From positions 28,528,587 through 28,592,586 of the forward strand of contig OX439135.1 in the NCBI GenBank assembly GCA_949318235.1: a stretch of 64,000 bases of DNA. Direction: 5' to 3'. The notes under the pieces are model-generated. The model ran no database searches. It was not told the origin of the DNA and saw only the letters and a list, made by a program, of their open reading frames with translations. A program made the position numbers and the translations under genes. Positions 1 through 10,761 of the stretch are shown here, piece after piece. Every line of letters begins with the position of its first letter. The stretch's first letter is position 1. The stretch is from Ecdyonurus torrentis. Lineage: Eukaryota; Arthropoda; Insecta; Ephemeroptera; Heptageniidae.

Positions 1-195
1 CATACTTTTTACACGATTAAAACTAGTTTTGATGATTTCTCAGAAACTAAGAATGCTACAGACATCAAATTCGACTCAAAACATAGCTTTTTCAATTCTC
101 TACAAAAAAGATGTCTTGAACTTTTTTGCTCCGACGCATACTTTTTGGGTTATTGACAATTTTAGTTTTCACTCATCATGTAGCCAAACCAAGTC
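1..195 (+). repeat. Partial monomer at the left edge (family D)
   Basis: The window opens at p52 of a monomer (CATACTTTTTACACG) and runs to p246. It has G at p94 and the TTCGACTC form at p121-128, so it belongs to family D and matches the 3' part of the monomer at 7567. The array therefore continues to the left of the window. Confidence 0.95.
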
Positions 196-264
196 ATGAA
201 ACAAAGTTTTTATTTCAAGAACCAAATGTTATTGAATGATAAAAATCATACTTTTTACACGATT

Positions 265-276
265 AAAACTAGTTTT
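265..276. other. 12-bp perfect palindrome in each monomer (example)
   Basis: AAAACTAGTTTT at p70-81 is its own reverse complement. In the common form it extends to an 18-bp dyad (ATT on the left, GAT on the right) with one mismatched base pair. Family T changes p80 to G, leaving the inner 8-bp AACTAGTT. Many Y monomers change p76 to T (CTTG), which removes the central symmetry. R-type monomers keep the 12-mer. Short dyads are common in satellites that lack a CENP-B box, but no protein binding can be claimed from sequence. Confidence 0.85.
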
Positions 277-348
277 GATGATTTCTCAAAAACTAAGAAT
301 GCTACAGACTTACTATTTAACTCAAAACATAGCTTTTTCAATTCTCTA

Positions 349-374
349 CAAAAAAGATGTCTTGAACTTTTTTG
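349..374. other. Inverted repeat with 8-bp arms, 10-nt loop (example)
   Basis: CAAAAAAG (p154-161) and CTTTTTTG (p172-179) are exact reverse complements separated by 10 bases that include p169, p171 and p164. The arms are almost invariant: family changes G/C/A at p169, A to C at p171 and G to T at p164 all fall in the loop. I noticed one arm substitution, G at 48048 in the monomer starting at 47875. The element could form a small hairpin in RNA or single-stranded DNA. The A6 and T6 tracts may also bend the helix. Confidence 0.8.
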
Positions 375-441
375 CTCCGACGCATACTTTTTGGGTTATT
401 GACAATTTTAGTTTTCACTCATCATGTAGCCAAACCGAGTC

Positions 442-690
442 ATGAAACAAAGTTTCTATTTCAAGAACCAAATGTTATTGAATGATAAAAATCATACTTT
501 TTACACGATTAAAACTAGTTTTGATGATTTCTCAAAAACTAAGAATGCTACAGACTTATATTTTACTCAAAACATAGCTTTTTCAATTCTCTACAAAAAA
601 GATGTCTTAAACTTTTTTGCTCCGACGCATACTTTTTGGGTTATTGACAATTTTAGTTTTCACTCATCATGTAGCCAAACCGAGTCATGA
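442..690 (+). other. Fused A/B frame (82 codons) made by deletion of one C
   Basis: In this 245-bp monomer the C at p118 is missing (TTATATTTTA instead of TTACTATTTTA). The reading frame passes from A to B and runs to the ATGA of the next monomer. The same fusion occurs at 8059, 14202, 16169, 17890, 19857 and 21578. At 4131 and 5850 the fusion comes from loss of C at p56 instead. Family F, Y and N products differ only around the fusion point. It is a mechanical consequence of a single-base deletion, not evidence of a gene. Confidence 0.6.
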
Positions 691-2900
691 AACAAAGTTT
701 CTATTTCAAGAACCAAATGTTATTGAATGATAAAAATCATACTTTTTACACGATTAAAACTAGTTTTGATGATTTCTCAGAAACTAAGAATGCTACAGAC
801 TTACTATTTTACTCAAAACATAGCTTTTTCAATTCTCTACAAAAAAGATGTCTTGAACTTTTTTGCTCCGACGCATACTTTTTGGGTTATTGACAATTTT
901 AGTTTTCACTCATCATGTAGCCAAACCGAGTCATGAAACAGGGTTTCTATTTCAAGAACCAAATGTTATTGAATGATAAAAATCATACTTTTTACACGAT
1001 TAAAACTAGTTTTGATGATTTCTCAGAAACTAAGAATGCTACAGACATCAAATTCAACTCAAAACATAGCTTTTTCAATTCTCTACAAAAAAGATGTCTT
1101 GAACTTTTTTGCTCCGACGCATACTTTTTGGGTTATTGACAATTTTAGTTTTCACTCATCATGTAGCCAAACCAAGTCATGAAACAAAGTTTCTATTTCA
1201 AGAACCAAATGTTATTGAATGATAAAAATCATACTTTTTACACGACTAAAACTAGTTGTGATGATTTCTCAAAAACTAAGAATGCTACAGACTTACTATT
1301 TTACTCAAAACATAGCTTTTTCAATTCTCTACAAAAAAGATGTCTTCAACTTTTTTGCTCCGACGCATACTTTTTGGGTTATTGACAATTATAGTTTTCA
1401 CTCATCATGTAGCCAAACCAAGTCATGAAACAAAGATTCTATTTCAAGAACCAAATGTTATTGAATGATAAAAATCATACTTTTTACACGAATAAAACTA
1501 GTTTTGATGATTTCTCAGAAACTAAGAATGCTACAGACATTAAATTCGATTCAAAACATAGCTTTTTCAATTCTCTACAAAAAAGATGTCTTGAACTTTT
1601 TTGCTCCGACGCATACTTTTTGGGTTATTGACAATTTTAGTTTTCACTCATCATGTAGCCAAACCAAGTCATGAAACAAAGTTTTTATTTCAAGAACCAA
1701 ATGTTATTGAATGATAAAAATCATACTTTTTACACGATTAAAACTAGTTTTGATGATTTCTCAAAAACTAAGAATGCTACAGACTTACTATTGAAGTCAA
1801 AACATAGCTTTTTCAATTCTCTACAAAAAAGATGTCTTGAACTTTTTTGCTCCGACGCATTTTTTTTGGGTTATTGACAATTTTAGTTTTCACTCATCAT
1901 GTAGCCAAACCAAGTCATGAAACAAAGATTCTATTTCAAGAACCAAATGTTATTGAATGATAAAAATCATACTTTTTACACGAATAAAACTAGTTTTGAT
2001 GATTTCTCAAAAACTAAGAATGCTACAGACATTAAATTCGATTCAAAACATAGCTTTTTCAATTCTCTACAAAAAAGATGTCTTGAACTTTTTTGCTCCG
2101 ACGCATACTTTTTGGGTTATTGACAATTTTAGTTTTCACTCATCATGTAGCCAAACCAAGTCATGAAACAAAGTTTTTATTTCAAGAACCAAATGTTATT
2201 GAATGATAAAAATCATACTTTTTACACGATTAAAACTAGTTTTGATGATTTCTCAAAAACTAAGAATGCTACAGACTTACTATTGAAGTTAAAACATAGC
2301 TTTTTCAATTCTCTACAAAAAAGATGTCTTGAACTTTTTTGCTCCGACGCATTTTTTTTGGGTTATTGACAATTTTAGTTTTCACTCATCATGTAGCCAA
2401 ACCAAGTCATGAAACAAAGTTTTTATTTCAAGAACCAAATGTTATTGAATGATAAAAATCATACTTTTTACACGATTAAAACTAGTTTTGATGATTTCTC
2501 AAAAACTAAGAATGCTACAGACTTACTATTGGAGTCAAAACATAGCTTTTTCAATTCTCTACAAAAAAGATGTCTTGAACTTTTTTGCTCCGACGCATAC
2601 TTTTTGGGTTATTGACAATTATAGTTTTCACTCATCATGTAGCCAAACCAAATCATGAAACAAAGTTTCTATTTTAAGAACCAAATGTTATTGAATGATA
2701 AAAATCATACTTTCTACACGATTAAAACTAGTTTTGATGATTTCTCAGAAACTAAGAATGCTACAGACATCAAATTCAACTCAAAACATAGCTTTTTCAA
2801 TTCTCTACAAAAAAGATGTCTTGAACTTTTTTGCTCCGACGCATACTTTTTGGGTTATTGACAATTTTAGTTTTCACTCATCATGTAGCCAAACCAAGTC

Positions 2901-3392
2901 ATGAAACAAAGTTTCTATTTCAAGAACCAAATGTTATTGAATGATAAAAATCATACTTTTTACACGACTAAAACTAGTTGTGATGATTTCTCAAAAACTA
3001 AGAATGCTACAGACTTACTATTTTACTCAAAACATAGCTTTTTCAATTCTCTACAAAAAAGATGTCTTCAACTTTTTTGCTCCGACGCATACTTTTTGGG
3101 TTATTGACAATTATAGTTTTCACTCATCATGTAGCCAAACCAAGTCATGAAACAAAGATTCTATTTCAAGAACCAAATGTTATTGAATGATAAAAATCAT
3201 ACTTTTTACACGAATAAAACTAGTTTTGATGATTTCTCAGAAACTAAGAATGCTACAGACATTAAATTCGATTCAAAACATAGCTTTTTCAATTCTCTAC
3301 AAAAAAGATGTCTTGAACTTTTTTGCTCCGACGCATACTTTTTGGGTTATTGACAATTTTAGTTTTCACTCATCATGTAGCCAAACCAAGTC
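2901..3392 (+). repeat. Start of a shortened module copy (Tq-R)
   Basis: Tq 2901 and R 3147 repeat 1179-1670 exactly 1,722 bp (7 x 246) later. They are followed by Kf 3393, E 3639 and N 3885. Compared with 1179-2900, this copy lacks one R-Kf pair. That loss is explained by recombination between the two similar Kf monomers (1671-type and 2163-type). Confidence 0.85.
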
Positions 3393-6300
3393 ATGAAACA
3401 AAGTTTTTATTTCAAGAACCAAATGTTATTGAATGATAAAAATCATACTTTTTACACGATTAAAACTAGTTTTGATGATTTCTCAAAAACTAAGAATGCT
3501 ACAGACTTACTATTGAAGTCAAAACATAGCTTTTTCAATTCTCTACAAAAAAGATGTCTTGAACTTTTTTGCTCCGACGCATTTTTTTTGGGTTATTGAC
3601 AATTTTAGTTTTCACTCATCATGTAGCCAAACCAAGTCATGAAACAAAGTTTTTATTTCAAGAACCAAATGTTATTGAATGATAAAAATCATACTTTTTA
3701 CACGATTAAAACTAGTTTTGATGATTTCTCAAAAACTAAGAATGCTACAGACTTACTATTGGAGTCAAAACATAGCTTTTTCAATTCTCTACAAAAAAGA
3801 TGTCTTGAACTTTTTTGCTCCGACGCATACTTTTTGGGTTATTGACAATTATAGTTTTCACTCATCATGTAGCCAAACCAAATCATGAAACAAAGTTTCT
3901 ATTTTAAGAACCAAATGTTATTGAATGATAAAAATCATACTTTTTACACGATTAAAACTAGTTTTGATGATTTCTCAGAAACTAAGAATGCTACAGACAT
4001 CAAATTCAACTCAAAACATAGCTTTTTCAATTCTCTACAAAAAAGATGTCTTGAACTTTTTTGCTCCGACGCATACTTTTTGGGTTATTGACAATTTTAG
4101 TTTTCACTCATCATGTAGCCAAACCAAGTCATGAAACAAAGTTTCTATTTCAAGAACCAAATGTTATTGAATGATAAAAATCATATTTTTACACGATTAA
4201 AACTAGTTTTGATGATTTCTCAAAAACTAAGAATGCTACAGACTTACTGTTTAACTCAAAACATAGCTTTTTCAATTCTCTACAAAAAAGATGTCTTGAA
4301 CTTTTTTGCTCCGACGCATACTTTTTGGGTTATTGACAATTTTAGTTTTCACTCATCATGTAGCCAAACCGAGTCATGAAACAAAGTTTCTATTTCAAGA
4401 ACCAAATGTTATTGAATGATAAAAATCATACTTTTTACACGATTAAAACTAGTTTTGATGATTTCTCAAAAACTAAGAATGCTACAGACATCAAATTCAA
4501 CTCAAAACATAGCTTTTTCAATTCTCTACAAAAAAGATGTCTTGAACTTTTTTGCTCCGACGCATACTTTTTGGGTTATTGACAATTTAAGTTTTCACTC
4601 ATTATGTAGCCAAACCAAGTCATGAAACAAAGTTTCTATTTCAAGAACCAAATGTTATTGAATGATAAAAATCATACTTTTTACACGACTAAAACTAGTT
4701 GTGATGATTTCTCAAAAACTAAGAATGCTACAGACTTACTATTGAAGTCAAAACATAGCTTTTTCAATTCTCTACAAAAAAGATGTCTTGAACTTTTTTG
4801 CTCCGACGCATACTTTTTGGGTTATTGACAATTTTAGTTTTCACTCATCATGTAGCCAAACCAAGTCATGAAACAAAGTTTCTATTTCAAGAACCAAATG
4901 TTATTGAATGATAAAAATCATATTTTTACACGATTAAAACTAGTTTTGATGATTTCTCAAAAACTAAGAATGCTACAGACTTATATTTTACTCAAAACAT
5001 AGCTTTTTCAATTCTCTACAAAAAAGATGTCTTGAACTTTTTTGCTCCGACGCATACTTTTTGGGTTATTGACAATTTTAGTTTTCACTCATCATGTAGC
5101 CAAACCGAGTCATGAAACAAAGTTTCTATTTCAAGAACCAAATGTTATTGAATGATAAAAATCATACTTTTTACACGATTAAAACTAGTTTTGATGATTT
5201 CTCAAAAACTAAGAATGCTACAGACTTACTATTGAAGTCAAAACATAGCTTTTTCAATTCTCTACAAAAAAGATGTCTTGAACTTTTTTGCTCCGACGCA
5301 TTTTTTTTGGGTTATTGACAATTTTAGTTTTCACTCATCATGTAGCCAAACCAAGTCATGAAACAAAGTTTTTATTTCAAGAACCAAATGTTATTGAATG
5401 ATAAAAATCATACTTTTTACACGATTAAAACTAGTTTTGATGATTTCTCAAAAACTAAGAATGCTACAGACTTACTATTGGAGTCAAAACATAGCTTTTT
5501 CAATTCTCTACAAAAAAGATGTCTTGAACTTTTTTGCTCCGACGCATACTTTTTGGGTTATTGACAATTATAGTTTTCACTCATCATGTAGCCAAACCAA
5601 ATCATGAAACAAAGTTTCTATTTTAAGAACCAAATGTTATTGAATGATAAAAATCATACTTTTTACACGATTAAAACTAGTTTTGATGATTTCTCAGAAA
5701 CTAAGAATGCTACAGACATCAAATTCAACTCAAAACATAGCTTTTTCAATTCTCTACAAAAAAGATGTCTTGAACTTTTTTGCTCCGACGCATACTTTTT
5801 GGGTTATTGACAATTTTAGTTTTCACTCATCATGTAGCCAAACCAAGTCATGAAACAAAGTTTCTATTTCAAGAACCAAATGTTATTGAATGATAAAAAT
5901 CATATTTTTACACGATTAAAACTAGTTTTGATGATTTCTCAAAAACTAAGAATGCTACAGACTTACTGTTTAACTCAAAACATAGCTTTTTCAATTCTCT
6001 ACAAAAAAGATGTCTTGAACTTTTTTGCTCCGACGCATACTTTTTGGGTTATTGACAATTTTAGTTTTCACTCATCATGTAGCCAAACCGAGTCATGAAA
6101 CAAAGTTTCTATTTCAAGAACCAAATGTTATTGAATGATAAAAATCATACTTTTTACACGATTAAAACTAGTTTTGATGATTTCTCAAAAACTAAGAATG
6201 CTACAGACATCAAATTCAACTCAAAACATAGCTTTTTCAATTCTCTACAAAAAAGATGTCTTGAACTTTTTTGCTCCGACGCATACTTTTTGGGTTATTG

Positions 6301-6830
6301 ACAATTTAAGTTTTCACTCATTATGTAGCCAAACCAAGTCATGAAACAAAGTTTCTATTTCAAGAACCAAATGTTATTGAATGATAAAAATCATACTTTT
6401 TACACGACTAAAACTAGTTGTGATGATTTCTCAAAAACTAAGAATGCTACAGACTTACTATTGAAGTCAAAACATAGCTTTTTCAATTCTCTACAAAAAA
6501 GATGTCTTGAACTTTTTTGCTCCGACGCATACTTTTTGGGTTATTGACAATTTTAGTTTTCACTCATCATGTAGCCAAACCAAGTCATGAAACAAAGTTT
6601 CTATTTCAAGAACCAAATGTTATTGAATGATAAAAATCATATTTTTACACGATTAAAACTAGTTTTGATGATTTCTCAAAAACTAAGAATGCTACAGACT
6701 TATATTTTACTCAAAACATAGCTTTTTCAATTCTCTACAAAAAAGATGTCTTGAACTTTTTTGCTCCGACGCATACTTTTTGGGTTATTGACAATTTTAG
6801 TTTTCACTCATCATGTAGCCAAACCGAGTC
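3393..6830 (+). repeat. 7-monomer higher-order unit of 1,719 bp, two copies
   Basis: Copy 1 (3393-5111) and copy 2 (5112-6830) share the order Kf, E, N, F lacking C at p56, N-L, TK, Y. Starts are 3393, 3639, 3885, 4131, 4376, 4622, 4868 and 5112, 5358, 5604, 5850, 6095, 6341, 6587. The period is 7 x 246 minus three deleted bases. Shared rare marks are TTACTGTTT at p115 onward plus loss of C at p56 (4131 and 5850), and CCAAATCATG just before 3885 and 5604. The first monomers differ: 3393 has T at p15, 5112 has C. Confidence 0.92.
4868..5111 (+). repeat. 244-bp monomer, family Y with both C deletions (first of 32)
   Basis: This monomer lacks C at p56 (CATATTTTTAC) and C at p118 (TTATATTTTA). 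Thirty-two monomers share both deletions: 4868, 6587, 7323, 10518, 12484, 13466, 24037, 25757, 27231, 28459, 29933, 31407, 34849, 37061, 38535, 39517, 45665, 46893, 48367, 49595, 51807, 54019, 55001, 55491, 56227, 57209, 57699, 59172, 59662, 61874, 62856 and 63346. From 12484 on, many also carry T at p76. Both open frames are broken in these copies. Shared deletions imply one ancestral Y monomer spread by duplication. Confidence 0.95.
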
Positions 6831-7566
6831 ATGAAACAAAGTTTCTATTTCAAGAACCAAATGTTATTGAATGATAAAAATCATACTTTTTACACGATTA
6901 AAACTAGTTTTGATGATTTCTCAAAAACTAAGAATGCTACAGACATCAAATTCAACTCAAAACATAGCTTTTTCAATTCTCTACAAAAAAGATGTCTTGA
7001 ACTTTTTTGCTCCGACGCATACTTTTTGGGTTATTGACAATTTAAGTTTTCACTCATTATGTAGCCAAACCAAGTCATGAAACAAAGTTTCTATTTCAAG
7101 AACCAAATGTTATTGAATGATAAAAATCATACTTTTTACACGACTAAAACTAGTTGTGATGATTTCTCAAAAACTAAGAATGCTACAGACTTACTATTGA
7201 AGTCAAAACATAGCTTTTTCAATTCTCTACAAAAAAGATGTCTTGAACTTTTTTGCTCCGACGCATACTTTTTGGGTTATTGACAATTTTAGTTTTCACT
7301 CATCATGTAGCCAAACCAAGTCATGAAACAAAGTTTCTATTTCAAGAACCAAATGTTATTGAATGATAAAAATCATATTTTTACACGATTAAAACTAGTT
7401 TTGATGATTTCTCAAAAACTAAGAATGCTACAGACTTATATTTTACTCAAAACATAGCTTTTTCAATTCTCTACAAAAAAGATGTCTTAAACTTTTTTGC
7501 TCCGACGCATACTTTTTGGGTTATTGACAATTTTAGTTTTCACTCATCATGTAGCCAAACCGAGTC
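6831..7566 (+). repeat. Extra copy of the N-L / TK / Y trimer (736 bp)
   Basis: N-L 6831, TK 7077 and Y 7323 repeat 6095-6830 and 4376-5111. The last Y differs by A instead of G at p169 (CTTAAAC), which the copy at 13466 shares. This trimer is the junction between the 1,719-bp unit and the F-Y-P-G block. Confidence 0.9.
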
Positions 7567-10500
7567 ATGAAACAAAGTTTCTATTTCAAGAACCAAATGT
7601 TATTGAATGATAAAAATCATACTTTTTACACGATTAAAACTAGTTTTGATGATTTCTCAGAAACTAAGAATGCTACAGACATCAAATTCGACTCAAAACA
7701 TAGCTTTTTCAATTCTCTACAAAAAAGATGTCTTGAACTTTTTTGCTCCGACGCATACTTTTTGGGTTATTGACAATTTTAGTTTTCACTCATCATGTAG
7801 CCAAACCAAGTCATGAAACAAAGTTTTTATTTCAAGAACCAAATGTTATTGAATGATAAAAATCATACTTTTTACACGATTAAAACTAGTTTTGATGATT
7901 TCTCAAAAACTAAGAATGCTACAGACTTACTATTTAACTCAAAACATAGCTTTTTCAATTCTCTACAAAAAAGATGTCTTGAACTTTTTTGCTCCGACGC
8001 ATACTTTTTGGGTTATTGACAATTTTAGTTTTCACTCATCATGTAGCCAAACCGAGTCATGAAACAAAGTTTCTATTTCAAGAACCAAATGTTATTGAAT
8101 GATAAAAATCATACTTTTTACACGATTAAAACTAGTTTTGATGATTTCTCAAAAACTAAGAATGCTACAGACTTATATTTTACTCAAAACATAGCTTTTT
8201 CAATTCTCTACAAAAAAGATGTCTTAAACTTTTTTGCTCCGACGCATACTTTTTGGGTTATTGACAATTTTAGTTTTCACTCATCATGTAGCCAAACCGA
8301 GTCATGAAACAAAGTTTCTATTTCAAGAACCAAATGTTATTGAATGATAAAAATCATACTTTTTACACGATTAAAACTAGTTTTGATGATTTCTCAGAAA
8401 CTAAGAATGCTACAGACTTACTATTTTACTCAAAACATAGCTTTTTCAATTCTCTACAAAAAAGATGTCTTGAACTTTTTTGCTCCGACGCATACTTTTT
8501 GGGTTATTGACAATTTTAGTTTTCACTCATCATGTAGCCAAACCGAGTCATGAAACAGGGTTTCTATTTCAAGAACCAAATGTTATTGAATGATAAAAAT
8601 CATACTTTTTACACGATTAAAACTAGTTTTGATGATTTCTCAGAAACTAAGAATGCTACAGACATCAAATTCAACTCAAAACATAGCTTTTTCAATTCTC
8701 TACAAAAAAGATGTCTTGAACTTTTTTGCTCCGACGCATACTTTTTGGGTTATTGACAATTTTAGTTTTCACTCATCATGTAGCCAAACCAAGTCATGAA
8801 ACAAAGTTTCTATTTCAAGAACCAAATGTTATTGAATGATAAAAATCATACTTTTTACACGACTAAATCTAGTTGTGATGATTTCTCAAAAACTAAGAAT
8901 GCTACAGACTTACTATTTTACTCAAAACATAGCTTTTTCAATTCTCTACAAAAAAGATGTCTTCAACTTTTTTGCTCCGACGCATACTTTTTGGGTTATT
9001 GACAATTATAGTTTTCACTCATCATGTAGCCAAACCAAGTCATGAAACAAAGATTCTATTTCAAGAACCAAATGTTATTGAATGATAAAAATCATACTTT
9101 TTACACGAATAAAACTAGTTTTGATGATTTCTCAGAAACTAAGAATGCTACAGACATTAAATTCGATTCAAAACATAGCTTTTTCAATTCTCTACAAAAA
9201 AGATGTCTTGAACTTTTTTGCTCCGACGCATACTTTTTGGGTTATTGACAATTTTAGTTTTCACTCATCATGTAGCCAAACCAAGTCATGAAACAAAGTT
9301 TTTATTTCAAGAACCAAATGTTATTGAATGATAAAAATCATACTTTTTACACGATTAAAACTAGTTTTGATGATTTCTCAAAAACTAAGAATGCTACAGA
9401 CTTACTATTGAAGTCAAAACATAGCTTTTTCAATTCTCTACAAAAAAGATGTCTTGAACTTTTTTGCTCCGACGCATTTTTTTTGGGTTATTGACAATTT
9501 TAGTTTTCACTCATCATGTAGCCAAACCAAGTCATGAAACAAAGATTCTATTTCAAGAACCAAATGTTATTGAATGATAAAAATCATACTTTTTACACGA
9601 ATAAAACTAGTTTTGATGATTTCTCAGAAACTAAGAATGCTACAGACATTAAATTCGATTCAAAACATAGCTTTTTCAATTCTCTACAAAAAAGATGTCT
9701 TGAACTTTTTTGCTCCGACGCATACTTTTTGGGTTATTGACAATTTTAGTTTTCACTCATCATGTAGCCAAACCAAGTCATGAAACAAAGTTTTTATTTC
9801 AAGAACCAAATGTTATTGAATGATAAAAATCATACTTTTTACACGATTAAAACTAGTTTTGATGATTTCTCAAAAACTAAGAATGCTACAGACTTACTAT
9901 TGAAGTTAAAACATAGCTTTTTCAATTCTCTACAAAAAAGATGTCTTGAACTTTTTTGCTCCGACGCATTTTTTTTGGGTTATTGACAATTTTAGTTTTC
10001 ACTCATCATGTAGCCAAACCAAGTCATGAAACAAAGTTTTTATTTCAAGAACCAAATGTTATTGAATGATAAAAATCATACTTTTTACACGATTAAAACT
10101 AGTTTTGATGATTTCTCAAAAACTAAGAATGCTACAGACTTACTATTGGAGTCAAAACATAGCTTTTTCAATTCTCTACAAAAAAGATGTCTTGAACTTT
10201 TTTGCTCCGACGCATACTTTTTGGGTTATTGACAATTATAGTTTTCACTCATCATGTAGCCAAACCAAATCATGAAACAAAGTTTCTATTTTAAGAACCA
10301 AATGTTATTGAATGATAAAAATCATACTTTTTACACGATTAAAACTAGTTTTGATGATTTCTCAGAAACTAAGAATGCTACAGACATCAAATTCAACTCA
10401 AAACATAGCTTTTTCAATTCTCTACAAAAAAGATGTCTTGAACTTTTTTGCTCCGACGCATACTTTTTGGGTTATTGACAATTTTAGTTTTCACTCATCA

Positions 10501-10761
10501 TGTAGCCAAACCAAGTCATGAAACAAAGTTTCTATTTCAAGAACCAAATGTTATTGAATGATAAAAATCATATTTTTACACGATTAAAACTAGTTTTGAT
10601 GATTTCTCAAAAACTAAGAATGCTACAGACTTACATTTTACTCAAAACATAGCTTTTTCAATTCTCTACAAAAAAGATGTCTTAAACTTTTTTGCTCCGA
10701 CGCATACTTTTCAGGTTATTGACAATTTTAGTTTTCACTCATCATGTAGCCAAACCGAGTC
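7567..10761 (+). repeat. Second copy of the left-end block, ending in the divergent Y at 10518
   Basis: Starts: D 7567, F 7813, Y 8059, P 8304, G 8550, Tq 8796, R 9042, Kf 9288, R 9534, Kf 9780, E 10026, N 10272, Y 10518. It matches 1-2900 and then continues differently, with Y where 2901 has Tq. The Y at 10518 has private bases: C at 10634, and CA at 10712-10713 (TCAGG instead of TTGGG). Confidence 0.9.

Larger units (their letters stand above)
196..402 (+). other. Open frame A of the monomer (68 codons), probably not a gene
   Basis: This is the first full example of a frame present in most monomers: p1 to the TGA at p205-207, product starting MKQSFYFK and ending YFLGY. It matches no family I recognise and has no signal peptide, clear transmembrane segment or catalytic motif. 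The ATG has no purine-rich ribosome site upstream (GCCAAACC precedes it). Nearly every family-defining substitution changes the amino acid: Ile/Thr/Asn at codon 23, Phe/Cys at codon 27, Lys/Glu at codons 32 and 34, and several residues at codons 39-43. Forty-two monomers carry a one-base deletion, one a stop (42536) and four lose the ATG. That is the pattern of non-coding DNA. I list it once because the open frame is real; the other copies are the same repeat. Confidence 0.6.
236..445 (+). other. Open frame B of the monomer (69 codons), probably not a gene
   Basis: The second open frame runs from p41 in the next reading frame and ends at a TGA that overlaps the following monomer's ATG as ATGA. 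Its product starts MIKIILFTR and ends with a Ser/Cys-rich tail. It overlaps frame A by about 167 bases. Because 246 is 3 x 82, both frames stay in phase from monomer to monomer. All 19 K-type monomers (for example 1671, 4622 and 36323) contain TATTGAAG, which puts a TGA in this frame. No protein family is recognisable. The A-B-A chain with ATGA overlaps mimics translational coupling but has no ribosome sites. I read it as a by-product of the repeat. Confidence 0.55.
1..2900 (+). repeat. Left-end block D-F-Y-P-G-Tq-R-Kf-R-Kf-E-N, copied at 7618-10517
   Basis: Starts: F 196, Y 442 (245 bp), P 687, G 933, Tq 1179, R 1425, Kf 1671, R 1917, Kf 2163 (with AAGTTAAAA), E 2409, N 2655. The same order recurs 7,617 bp later. 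Differences I saw: A at p94 in 1917 against G in 9534; T to C at 2714; A to T at 8868. The G-to-N module (933-2900) occurs again at 22069-24036. Confidence 0.9.

Noticed and set aside
349..374. Rho-independent terminator (hairpin then T run)
   Set aside because: The stem is A/T-only apart from its end pairs, the T run is part of the stem, and there is no gene upstream.
392..399. GGGTTA within TTTTTGGGTTATTG as a telomeric repeat
   Set aside because: There is only one hexamer per 246 bp, with no tandem run.
399..427. TTGACA followed by 17 bases, resembling a bacterial -35 box, in each monomer
   Set aside because: The hexamer at the -10 position is TCATGT, a poor match to TATAAT. The context is a eukaryotic-type satellite, and one six-base match per monomer is expected by chance.
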